Assembly (NCBI GenBank): GCA_016932895.1 | Contig: JAFGCA010000274.1 | Location: forward strand, 1-13,741 | Origin: Sedimentisphaerales bacterium | Lineage (GTDB): Bacteria > Planctomycetota > Phycisphaerae > Sedimentisphaerales > SG8-4 | DNA: 13,741 nucleotides | Direction: 5' to 3' | Part shown: in pieces, positions 1 through 8,200 of the stretch | Layout of the letters: each line of letters starts with the position of its first letter | Position numbering within the stretch: position 1 is the first letter of the stretch | The notes under the pieces: generated by a model | Database searches by the model: none | What the model saw: the letters and a program-made list of their open reading frames with translations, nothing else | Told to the model about the DNA's origin: nothing | Position numbers and translations under genes: made by a program

Positions 1-1104
1 CCGACGCTGAACGAGTGGGCCCATTTCGCTCTCGTCTACGACGGCGCCGGCGGCGGCGATGACAGCCGCCTCTATGTCAATGGCGAAGTGGCGGGCAACC
101 AGACCGTCGAGCTGGACACGAACCCCACGACCCGGACCTTCCAGATCGGTCTGTGGAGCGGGACCTCGTTCGACGGCGTGATCGACGACGTGCGTGTGTA
201 CAAGAAGGCCCTGACCGAGGCCGAGATCGCCGAGGCCATGCGGGGCAACCCGCTGCTGGCCGGCAGTCCCAACCCCGCCCCCGGCGCGATTGTGGACATC
301 CGCGACGCCACCATGCTGACCTGGACGGCCGGCGATACGGCGGCCTCGCACGATGTGTACTTCGGCGCCGACCGGGCGGCTGTAGCTGCCGTCGGCAACG
401 ATGCCCCCGAGTTCCAGGGCAACCAGCCAGGCACGAGTTTCTCGCTGGCCGGCCTGGTCGAGTTCGGCGGCGGCGACTACTTCTGGCGGATCGATGAGGT
501 CGAGGCCGACGAGACCGTGCAAACGGGCTACGTTTGGAAGTTCACGATTCCGGATCATCTGATCGTCGACGACTTCGAGAGCTACAGCAATGAGGTCGGC
601 AGCCGCGCCTTCGAGAAGTGGATCGACGGCATCGGCTTCACGCAGCCGGTGGACACTCCGGGCAATGACACGGGCGCGTTGGTCGGGCACGACATCTGGA
701 CCATCGGTACCCCGTATACGACGATCATGGAGACCGGCAACGTCCATGGTGGCAATCAGGCCATGCCGATCTACTACGACAACACTTTGGCCCTCGGCAT
801 CTCCGAGGTCGACCGCACCTTCACGCCGGGCCAGAATTGGACCGTCGAGGGCGTAACCACGCTGGTGGTGCACATCCGCGGCGAAGCCGACAACACGGGC
901 AATTTGTACGTCGAGATCAACGGCGCGAACGTGCCCTACGACGGCGACCCGACAGACATCGCGAGCGGGGAATGGATTGCGTGGGAGATCGACCTTGCCT
1001 CGGTCGGCGTGAGCCTGACCAACATTACCACGCTGACCATCGGTATCGAAGGCGGCCAAACGGGTGTCCTGTACGTCGATGACATCATCCTGACTAAGCC
1101 TTGA
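1..1104 (+). CDS. Secreted LamG / Fn3-like / carbohydrate-binding-like protein, 3' part only
   Basis: The reading frame is open from the first base and ends at TGA 1102-1104, so 367 codons of a longer gene are visible and the start lies outside. Residues 1-82 are the end of a LamG (concanavalin A-like jelly-roll) domain, with W-A-H-F near the start, RLYVNGE and the closing DDVRVYKKALTEAEI. Residues 83-186 are a fibronectin-III-like module with HDVYFG and DYFWRIDE. Residues 188-367 are a beta-sandwich module that opens with VDDFESY, contains GGNQAMPIYYDN and ends in LYVDDI; I read it as carbohydrate-binding-like from its pattern, not from a proven match. The protein ends three residues after this module, with no dockerin, transmembrane helix or PEP-CTERM-type tail. 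It is a close paralogue of the next gene, and a terminator follows. Binding of an extracellular glycan is inferred; the ligand is unknown. Confidence 0.93.
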   Translation, partial: PTLNEWAHFALVYDGAGGGDDSRLYVNGEVAGNQTVELDTNPTTRTFQIGLWSGTSFDGVIDDVRVYKKALTEAEIAEAMRGNPLLAGSPNPAPGAIVDIRDATMLTWTAGDTAASHDVYFGADRAAVAAVGNDAPEFQGNQPGTSFSLAGLVEFGGGDYFWRIDEVEADETVQTGYVWKFTIPDHLIVDDFESYSNEVGSRAFEKWIDGIGFTQPVDTPGNDTGALVGHDIWTIGTPYTTIMETGNVHGGNQAMPIYYDNTLALGISEVDRTFTPGQNWTVEGVTTLVVHIRGEADNTGNLYVEINGANVPYDGDPTDIASGEWIAWEIDLASVGVSLTNITTLTIGIEGGQTGVLYVDDIILTKP

Positions 1105-1165
1105 ATACGCGACGTCGCAGGAGAACAACGTAAATCACACTGACAGACATCTTGGGACTTGCACG

Positions 1166-1200
1166 GGCTGCGATCATCGTATCGCAGCCTTTGTTTCTTT
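1166..1200 (+). terminator. Rho-independent terminator after the first LamG gene
   Basis: A perfect 9-bp stem, GGCTGCGAT (1166-1174) and ATCGCAGCC (1181-1189), closes a 6-nt loop and is followed at once by TTTGTTTCTTT (1190-1200). It starts 61 nt after the stop codon of the first gene. It also separates that gene from the promoter unit that begins near 1213. Confidence 0.85.
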
Positions 1201-1212
1201 GGCGTAACCGTG

Positions 1213-1295
1213 GCCCCTTATCAAGCAAGAGGCACCGCCCTTGAAAAAATACGTATTTTCCCTAATGGGTGACGTCGGCCCGGCGGTGTTATAAT
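1213..1295 (+). promoter_or_regulatory. Promoter unit, copy 1: inverted repeat, TACGTA palindrome, -10 box
   Basis: Three parts occur in order. An imperfect inverted repeat, GCCCCTTA and CAAGAGGC around the loop TCAAG, lies at 1213-1233. A perfect 14-bp palindrome, AAAATACGTATTTT, lies at 1246-1259. A consensus -10 box, TATAAT, lies at 1290-1295. The -35 region is poor; the best reading is GGTGAC at 1268-1273 with a 16-nt spacer. The weak -35 plus an upstream palindrome centred about 49 nt before the expected start point fits an activator-dependent promoter. The regulator is not in this window. A second copy with nearly the same spacing lies at 13273-13353. The most likely target is the gene starting at 1615. 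Confidence 0.7.
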
Positions 1296-1614
1296 GAAAG
1301 GGTTTGGCCGATGGGCAGTTGACCAGGGCGTCGCCACACAATCGAGTATCTCGAGAGATGAGAGGTGTTATGGAGGACAGGCGATACCCCTCTTTCCGGG
1401 AAGATGGGTAGAACGGGGACGGCTCGTCGACCAGAGTCCGTAAGGTACTGAGCACGCGCCCAAGTGAGGTCCGGCTTGACATCTCAGGACCCAAGCGCAA
1501 GTCCGAACCGTAGAGCATGGCTCAAGATCGTTCAATCTGGTGGCATTCACAAGACGCTTTGACGTATAGCCAAGGCGTGGGGTATTGCCAAAACTGGTGC
1601 TAAGGAGGCTGGTC
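1296..1614 (+). other. Long 5' leader of the 924-aa LamG gene
   Basis: About 310 nt separate the predicted transcription start (near 1302) from the ATG at 1615. I see no conserved riboswitch. A small hairpin, TCGAG-TAT-CTCGA, lies at 1342-1354. A 13-codon reading frame at 1370-1411 (MEDRRYPSFREDG) has a modest GAGAGG upstream. A weak alternative promoter, TTGACG (1559-1564) with an 18-nt spacer and TATTGC (1583-1588), is possible close to the gene. None of these is strong on its own. Confidence 0.45.
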
Positions 1615-4389
1615 ATGACTAAGAGATCGATTGTTCCTTTGGTTGTGGTGTTGGCGCTGGGGCTGATCGTTGTGCCCGCTGACGCTGGTCTTGTGGGTCG
1701 CTGGAAGTGCGACGAAGGCGCGGGCGCGACCGCGTACGATTCCAGCGGCAACGGTAATAACGGAACCATCCATGGCGCAGAGTGGAGCGATGGCAAATAT
1801 GGGAAAGCTCTTCACTTCAACGGCGCAGACAACTATGTGGAAGTGCCCACCGCGGACAGTCTTGAAATGGATGACAAGGTAACCGTTTCTGCGTGGATCA
1901 ATTGGACGGATGCCGGCGACGGCTGGCTGTGCGTTCTGGCCAATGGGCAGCAGAACGGACCATGGGAAAACTATGGGCTGTTTGTCAACCGAACGAGCCG
2001 TTTCGTCTATCTCACGCTGTCCATGGAGGGCGAACACGTCACGCAGCAGACGCCCAACGACGTTGTGGAGCCGGATGAATGGGTGCACGTCGCCGCGACA
2101 TGGGATGGTTTTGCCGCAAGGATCTATGTCAACGGAGTGATGGAGCTGGAACTGCCTCGAACGGGCCAGCTCGTTCCTACGGGACTTCCTCTGCGAATTG
2201 GGCACCGTAACGGCAGCTCTCACTACTTCAACGGGAGCATAGACGATGTGCAGATCTACGACCAGGCACTGACCGAGCAAGAGCTTGGCACTGTTCAGCA
2301 AGGGGATACGGTCAAATTCCCACTTGCCTACGCTCCCGAACCGGGCAACGGTGACATGATCGAGGCAACCACACAGATGCTTCAGTGGAAACCGGGAGAT
2401 CACGCGGTCTCACACGACGTGTACTTTGGCGAAAGTCTCGAAGGCGTCAGTCAGGCCACGCCTGCGGACGGCGCGTTCCTGGGCAACCGAAGCGAGACCT
2501 CAGCCTCGGTACAGGAACTGACCTCAGGGGCCACCTATTACTGGCGGGTCGACGAGGTGGACGAGGACCATCCGGACAGTCCGTGGAAAGGCGAGGTCTG
2601 GAGCTTCCGGGTGCGCCCGTCGATTGCCTGGGCCCCCTACCCCGATGACGGAGTCCTCTATGTGTTGCCCGACGCCGATCTGACTTGGGAAGGCGGGATG
2701 GGCTCGCTATTCCACACTGTCTACTTCGGCGAGAGCTTCCAGGAGGTCGACGAGGCAGCGAGTGGCGGCTACATGACCGCCAGCCCAACGTACGATCCCG
2801 GGGTGCTGGAGGTCGACAAGACCTATTACTGGCGGGTCGATGAGTTCGCAATGACCGGGACCACCCAGAAAGGTGAAGTCTGGAGCTTCACGACGGTGCC
2901 GGTCGTGGCCCCTGTGGAGGAGTCCAATCTGGTCGGTTGGTGGAGCTTTGACGAGGGGATGGGAACAACGGCAGTGGACTGGTCGGGCCACGGCAGCCAC
3001 GGCATGATCGGAGGCAATGCGCAATGGGTCGCCGGCTATCACGCCAACGCTCTGGACATGACCGGCGGCGCCTCGGTGGATATCCCTGCCGAATCGTGGT
3101 CTACCATCGACACGCAGGCGACGCTGGCGCTCTGGCTGTACGGCAATCCGGCCGGCGTGCCGAACAACTTCACTTTCGGCGCTTTTCAGAGTCCCACGGT
3201 CGGCCAAACGAGGGTGTTCTCCGCCCACATTCCCTGGAGTGGCAGGGTGTACTTCGACACGGGTGGCAGTGCCGCCGAGACGTACGACCGCATCGACCAG
3301 GCTGTCCTACCCGGCGAGTATCAGGGGCAGTGGCGCCATTGGGCCTTCGTCAAGAATGCTGAAACCGGTGCCCAGGAGATCTACCTGGACGGAGAACTGT
3401 GGCATAGCGCTGCCGGTATGACACGGGTCATGACCGGAATAACGGCCTTTACCCTGGGAGACCAACCCGCCGGCGGCTCTCCCTACAGTGGAATGATGGA
3501 CGACGTGCGACTCTACGACAGGGCGCTGACCGCCGAAGAAATCCAACAGATCATGCGCGGCAATCCTCTTCTCGCCTGGAGTCCGGAGCCATCGCGCGAT
3601 GCGATGGTGGATATCCGCGACGCGACGTCGCTGAACTGGAGCGCCGGCGATACGGCGGCCTCGCACGACGTGTACTTCGGCACGGATAAGGCCGCCCTCG
3701 AATTGCAGGGCAATCAGCCGGGCACGAGCTTTCCGCTGGCCGGCCTGGTCGAGTTCGGCGGCGGCGACTACTTCTGGCGCATCGACGAAATCGAGGCCGA
3801 CGCGACCGTACAGACGGGCAACGTGTGGAGCTTCACGGTGCCGCCGTACCTGATCGTGGATGACTTCGAGGGCTACAGCAACGAGGTCGGCTCCCGTGTT
3901 TTCGAGGTCTGGGTTGACGGTGTCGGCTTCACGCAGCCGGTGGACACTCCGGGTAACGGTACGGGCGCGCTGGTCGGGCACGACGTCTGGAGCGGTGCGT
4001 ACCCTACGCTTACGGAGACGGGCGACGTCCACGGCGGTAACCAAGCTATGCCGATCTACTACGACAACACCGCCGCGCCTGAACGTTCCGAGGCCGATCG
4101 CACGTTTACACCAAGCCAAAACTGGACGGTCGAAGGTGTCGCGACATTGGTCGTACACTTCCGCGGTGAGGCCGACAACACGGGCGCGCTGTACGTCGAA
4201 ATCAATGACGCCCGGGTCCCCTATGACGGCGACCCGGCTGACATCGCCAGCCGTCCGTGGATCGCCTGGGAGATCGACCTGGCCTCGGTCGGCGTGAACC
4301 TGACCAACGTCACCACGCTGACCATCGGTATCGAAGGCGGCCAAACCGGTGTGTTGTACGTCGATGACATGCGTCTGATCCGACCTTGA
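1615..4389 (+). CDS. Secreted 924-aa protein with two LamG, three Fn3-like and one carbohydrate-binding-like module
   Basis: I chose ATG 1615 because AAGGAGG (1602-1608) lies 6 nt upstream and the protein then begins with a clean signal peptide (K3, R4, hydrophobic 6-20, cleavage after ADA, residue 24). The upstream in-frame TTG at 1585 would bury this signal. Order of domains: LamG 25-230 (DSSGNGNNG, ALHFNG, then DDVQIYDQALTEQEL); Fn3-like 236-336 and 337-437 (both with YYWRVDE); LamG 438-648 (DDVRLYDRALTAEEI); Fn3-like 650-745 (DYFWRIDE); and a C-terminal beta-sandwich 747-924 opening with VDDFEGY and closing with LYVDDM. From residue 645 on it closely matches the end of the upstream gene. 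No anchor or dockerin is seen. The protein is exported, and glycan or adhesive binding is inferred from the LamG and end modules. It probably uses the palindrome promoter at 1213-1295. The exact ligand is unknown. Confidence 0.93.
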   Translation: MTKRSIVPLVVVLALGLIVVPADAGLVGRWKCDEGAGATAYDSSGNGNNGTIHGAEWSDGKYGKALHFNGADNYVEVPTADSLEMDDKVTVSAWINWTDAGDGWLCVLANGQQNGPWENYGLFVNRTSRFVYLTLSMEGEHVTQQTPNDVVEPDEWVHVAATWDGFAARIYVNGVMELELPRTGQLVPTGLPLRIGHRNGSSHYFNGSIDDVQIYDQALTEQELGTVQQGDTVKFPLAYAPEPGNGDMIEATTQMLQWKPGDHAVSHDVYFGESLEGVSQATPADGAFLGNRSETSASVQELTSGATYYWRVDEVDEDHPDSPWKGEVWSFRVRPSIAWAPYPDDGVLYVLPDADLTWEGGMGSLFHTVYFGESFQEVDEAASGGYMTASPTYDPGVLEVDKTYYWRVDEFAMTGTTQKGEVWSFTTVPVVAPVEESNLVGWWSFDEGMGTTAVDWSGHGSHGMIGGNAQWVAGYHANALDMTGGASVDIPAESWSTIDTQATLALWLYGNPAGVPNNFTFGAFQSPTVGQTRVFSAHIPWSGRVYFDTGGSAAETYDRIDQAVLPGEYQGQWRHWAFVKNAETGAQEIYLDGELWHSAAGMTRVMTGITAFTLGDQPAGGSPYSGMMDDVRLYDRALTAEEIQQIMRGNPLLAWSPEPSRDAMVDIRDATSLNWSAGDTAASHDVYFGTDKAALELQGNQPGTSFPLAGLVEFGGGDYFWRIDEIEADATVQTGNVWSFTVPPYLIVDDFEGYSNEVGSRVFEVWVDGVGFTQPVDTPGNGTGALVGHDVWSGAYPTLTETGDVHGGNQAMPIYYDNTAAPERSEADRTFTPSQNWTVEGVATLVVHFRGEADNTGALYVEINDARVPYDGDPADIASRPWIAWEIDLASVGVNLTNVTTLTIGIEGGQTGVLYVDDMRLIRP

Positions 4390-4588
4390 CCTGCGGTGGT
4401 AAAGCAAGCCGAGAACTGCTTTCCGGCGTTGACGGCAATTCCTTCTGCGGATTGATTCGTTCGCCCGGGAAAGGGCAAGAGGATACGGCTGTCCGCGACG
4501 CGGAGTCATCGGAATTGATGACACGAAATGGGCGGTAATGGCAATTGACTTGTTGCCGCGCTCGCACGACGATATGTGAACCTCCGGG

Positions 4589-4606
4589 GCCTCCGGCTTC
4601 GGAGGC
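4589..4606 (+). other. GC-rich stem-loop after the 924-aa gene
   Basis: GCCTCCG (4589-4595) and CGGAGGC (4600-4606) form a perfect 7-bp stem with a 4-nt loop, about 200 nt after the stop codon. There is no T tract, so it may stabilise the 3' end of a transcript rather than terminate it. Confidence 0.4.
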
Positions 4607-4655
4607 AGGGACAGGGTGCCATATCCTGTTCGTTATCGCAGGGGAATCGGTAGTG

Positions 4656-4680
4656 AAACGCCGTAAGGGCGTTTTCGGTT
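4656..4680 (+). terminator. Possible weak intrinsic terminator
   Basis: AAACGCC (4656-4662) and GGCGTTT (4668-4674) form a 7-bp stem with a 5-nt loop, followed by TCGGTT. The T tract is short and interrupted. It is the best terminator candidate between the 924-aa gene and the next gene, but it lies 267 nt beyond the stop. Confidence 0.4.
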
Positions 4681-4828
4681 GACGGTCATTCTCAGTTCTC
4701 CATCGACATGGATTGTTCCGGCCGAGAGATGCAAGGATGTGCGGCGTTGCCATGAGGCAAAAACTCATTCGCGTGCGGCGATGAGACGCGATTCTTGACG
4801 TCGCCGGTGCCGGGAAAGGAGGAAGATC

Positions 4829-4852
4829 ATGTTGCGGAAATTCATTCATTGA
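4829..4852 (+). CDS. Seven-residue mini-ORF (MLRKFIH), leader peptide or decayed gene start
   Basis: The frame reads MLRKFIH and then TGA. It is far too short to stand alone, but AAAGGAGG (4815-4822) lies exactly 6 nt upstream, one of the best ribosome binding sites in the window. The first residues resemble the start of the next protein (MFRKKTI), that is, the basic end of a signal peptide. Two readings fit: a translated leader peptide, or the first codons of a LamG-type gene whose body was lost or frameshifted. No hydrophobic continuation is clear in the other frames. Confidence 0.35.
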   Translation: MLRKFIH

Positions 4853-4858
4853 GATCCT

Positions 4859-4929
4859 CTCAACGCGGTGCCGCTGCGGACATGACGGACGCGAGCCGAC
4901 ATGGTCGGCTCAACGCGGACCGCTGCCGG
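4859..4929 (+). repeat. Imperfect direct repeat with a perfect hairpin between the copies
   Basis: CTCAACGCGG followed by CCGCTGC occurs at 4859-4879 and again at 4909-4929, a period of 50 nt, with small differences. Between the copies lies a perfect 8-bp hairpin, GAGCCGAC-ATG-GTCGGCTC (4893-4911). The second arm of the hairpin overlaps the second repeat. It may be a structured leader element or a scar of recombination. Confidence 0.55.
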
Positions 4930-5212
4930 GAAAATGTAGGCCAATGCAGGCGGCGGCAAGTGCGCGGGATTATGTCGTCATGCCCTCCGTAACGGGCCGT
5001 CGCGAAAGTTGGGCGACATCGTGTGAGAGCGGAAAGTTGCGCTGGGCTCCGAAGTGATACCCGCGCAATGTCTCTTCCCGACAAGGGCGCACTTCGGCGC
5101 GTGCAAAAAGGAAGGAGGTATTCTCACGGCAGGACATGGGTGAAGCAACTGGTTTGCGTTGTGTTTGGCAAGGTAGCGTTGCAGACTACTTCTCTGGATA
5201 AGGAGATAACTC

Positions 5213-8200
5213 ATGTTTCGGAAAAAAACGATTCTTACAGTTTCTCTGTTCCTGTTGTGTGTGGGACCCGCAGGGTCCGCACTTGCGCAGGAGCTCGACC
5301 CGAACATGGTCGGCTGGTGGAAGTTCGATGACGCGCGGGGCTCTGTTGCCACCGACTCGTCCGGCAACGGCTATGATGGAGCGGTCGTGGGTGCGACCTG
5401 GAAGCCCGGACAGCTTGGCGCAGCCCTGGCGTTCGGTAGCGGAGCGTATGTGGACGTTCCCGCCGAAGCGTGGTCGACCGTCGATACACAAGTCACGGCG
5501 GCGTTCTGGGCCTACGGCGATCCGGACGCCCAACCACAGGCCAACTTCATATTTGGAGCCTTCACGAACCCCGCTGACAACAATGCGCGGGTCATGTCCG
5601 CCCATGTGCCCTGGAGCAACGGGACTGTGTATTTCGATACCAGTGGCAGAGAAGGAGCGTGGGATGTCGACAGGATCAACCGTGCGGCCGATGCCGCGGA
5701 CTATGAAGGTACCTGGACCCACTGGGCGTTCGTCAAAAACGTGGAAACGGGCGACCAGCAGATCTACCTCAATGGGGTCCTCTGGCACAGCGGTACCGGA
5801 ATGACCAAGCCCATGACGGGCGCCGACGTTACCGCCTTCACGATCGGCTGCGCGCCCCGCCTCACGGAGTTCTACGTGGGCTCGATCGACGATTTTCGGC
5901 TCTACGACAGGGCCCTAAGCGAACAGGAGCTTCAGGTTGTCATGGAGGGGGCGGACACGGTATACCCGTCCGCCATCGGCATCCACCCGAAGAACGGCGC
6001 GATCGATGTTGACACAACGCTGCTGGAGTGGAAGCCGGGCGACACGGCCGTCGCCCACAATGTGTATCTGGGCACCGATCCCGATGCGATGGATCTGATC
6101 GCCGAGGGCGACGGGGCCGCGAGCCAGGCCGCCGTTACGCTGGAACCGGGGCTGACGTACTACTGGCGCGTCGATGCGATTGATGCCGAGGGCGTGGTCT
6201 TCGAGGGCGATCTCTGGAGTTTCGGTACGCTGCCGCTGGAGGCGCATTTCCCGAATCCCTACGATGGCCAGGAGAATGTCTTGACCGATACCCAGTTGAG
6301 CTGGACGGCCGGCAAGGCCGTGATGCTGCACAACGTGTACTTCGGCACCGATCCGGGCGCTCTGACCCCAAACATGTTCCTGCAGGACACGACCTTCGAT
6401 CCGGGGCCGTTGGAGGCGGGTACGACGTACTACTGGCGGGTCGATGAGTTTACGGGGGTCGCAACCAACGAGGGCCCGCTCTGGAGTTTCAGCACCGTGC
6501 CCGAGGTGCCAATGACGGACGATCCGAACCTTATCGCGTGGTTCAAGCTCGATGAAGGCGGGCACACGACGGCCGTCGATTCCTCGGGCTACGGCAACCA
6601 CGGAACCCTGGTCAATGGCCCCCTGTACAGCGACGGTGTCATTGGTCCGGCCCTGGTCTTTGACGGGCAGAACGACTATGTGAACGTGGTGCTGGACGTG
6701 CCGGAAAACGGCGGTGCGGCGGCCTTCTGGTTCAAGACCGTCAACCCCAACTGCGGTTTGTATGCGGTGGTCCAGAATCCGCTCGGCGGCGGTGGCTACG
6801 ACCGCATGATCTACCTGACCGGCGGCAATATTGGCGTGCGGATCTGGGACACGGAGGTGATCACCACGGCAGGTCTGGACGTGGCGGACGGGTGCTGGCA
6901 CCACCTGGCACATACCTACGGCGACGCCGTCGGGGGCCAGAAGCTGTATGTGGACGGCGTGCTGCAGGCCTACGGCATTAAGGCCGAGTCGAACTTCGAC
7001 TGGCAGGAGCGCGTCAACATCGGCTGGTCCGCCGATGCCGCCCAGGACTTCTTCGAAGGCCTGATAGACGACGTGCGGATCTACGACAGGACCCTGGGGC
7101 CGGACGAGATCGAGCAGCTTGTGGCGGAGGCCGCTTTGGCGCCCTGCGGTCCCGAGCCGATTCCCCAGGTCATCGTGGAGGACTTCGAGTCCTACAACGA
7201 CACCGACAACCTCATCTTCGAGACGTGGCTGGCCGATGGTGGGGCCATGGTGGGCAACGCCGAGCCGCCGTATGCTCAGTTCCAAAGCAGACACAGCGGA
7301 GCCCAAGCCATGCCTTTGGCCTATGACAACACCGATGCCGGTTTCTCCGAGGCTACGCTGTCGTTCGACGGGCCCCAGGATATGACCGGCAACGAGTTGA
7401 ACACGCTGTCGCTCTGGTACCGGGGCAGGAATCTCGGCCAGGACAGCCTCACCTATGACGCTACGTCCGACACCTACACGATGACCTCGTGGCATAGCGG
7501 GGATGTCTGGGGCGGTTATGACACGATGCACTACGCCTTCCAGGAGGTCTCCGGCGATTGCGAGATCATCGTCAAGATCGAGAGCCTGCAGAATCTGGAG
7601 ACGGGCGAAGTCCTGCCCCAGTGGGTTCGCAGCGGCGTGATGATCCGTGACAGCATCGATCCGGGTTCACGCCATGTCGGTCTGTGTCTCGAATCGTTCC
7701 AGCAAATGGTCTGGGGACTCTACCGCGCCGAGACCGGCGGCGGCAGCGAGGCCCCGGACGCGACGCATCGAGGTCCCACGGGTGTGTCAGAGGCCCCCAT
7801 CTGGCTGAAGCTCACCCGCACGGGTAGAGTGTTCCGCATGTCGCACTCGCTGGACGCGGTGACCTGGGAGTCCATCAGGGATCCGAATGCAGAGGCCACG
7901 GAGACGGAAGTGGAGTTGAACGAGAACGTACTGATCGGCTTGGTGCTGAATTCCAGCAATCTCAACCAATCGGCTCAGATGGTCGTCTCGAATGTCACCG
8001 TCAACGGTGCACCGCCGACCTTTGTGTCTGCGGCGATTGGGGACGCGTTCAACGCTCGCGAGCAGCTCTACGTTGCGGTTGAGGACGCCGCCGGGAACAC
8101 CGCGGTCGCCCTTCATCCGGATGGCCCCGAGGCCGTCGGAGCTACGGACTGGACCGAATGGTTGATCCCCTTGGCGGCGTTTGCCGACGGAGGTGCGGAC

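Larger units (their letters stand above)
4390..5212. other. 823-nt intergenic region with hairpins and orphan ribosome binding sites
   Basis: No gene of normal size is supported here. The region holds a stem-loop at 4589-4606, a terminator-like hairpin at 4656-4675, a mini-ORF with a strong Shine-Dalgarno sequence at 4815-4852, a direct repeat with a perfect hairpin between its copies at 4859-4929, and a second Shine-Dalgarno sequence at 5112-5119 without a start codon. I found no convincing -35/-10 pair for the gene at 5213; the best is TTGTTG (4553-4558), a 17-nt spacer and TATGTG (4576 onwards), which is weak. The length and the relics suggest a decayed gene or a long structured leader. 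Confidence 0.6.

Noticed and set aside
1559..1588. Main promoter of the 924-aa gene at TTGACG/TATTGC
   Set aside because: The -10 box is poor and the spacer is 18 nt; the TATAAT of promoter unit 1 is far better. It is kept only as a weak alternative.
1585..1614. Upstream TTG start for the 924-aa protein
   Set aside because: It would add ten residues before a textbook signal peptide. The AAGGAGG site is placed for the ATG at 1615 instead.
3307..4524. 405-codon minus-strand frame opposite the 924-aa gene
   Set aside because: It is a shadow frame across the Fn3-like and C-terminal modules, with no domain of its own.
5136..5201. 21-codon frame just before the 1251-aa gene
   Set aside because: Its start is 16 nt from the nearest Shine-Dalgarno sequence, it overlaps the next gene's ribosome binding site, and it looks random.
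5915..7531. 538-codon open frame on the minus strand inside the 1251-aa gene
   Set aside because: It is antisense to a gene with clear LamG and Fn3-like motifs, has biased composition typical of GC-rich shadow frames and contains no recognisable domain.
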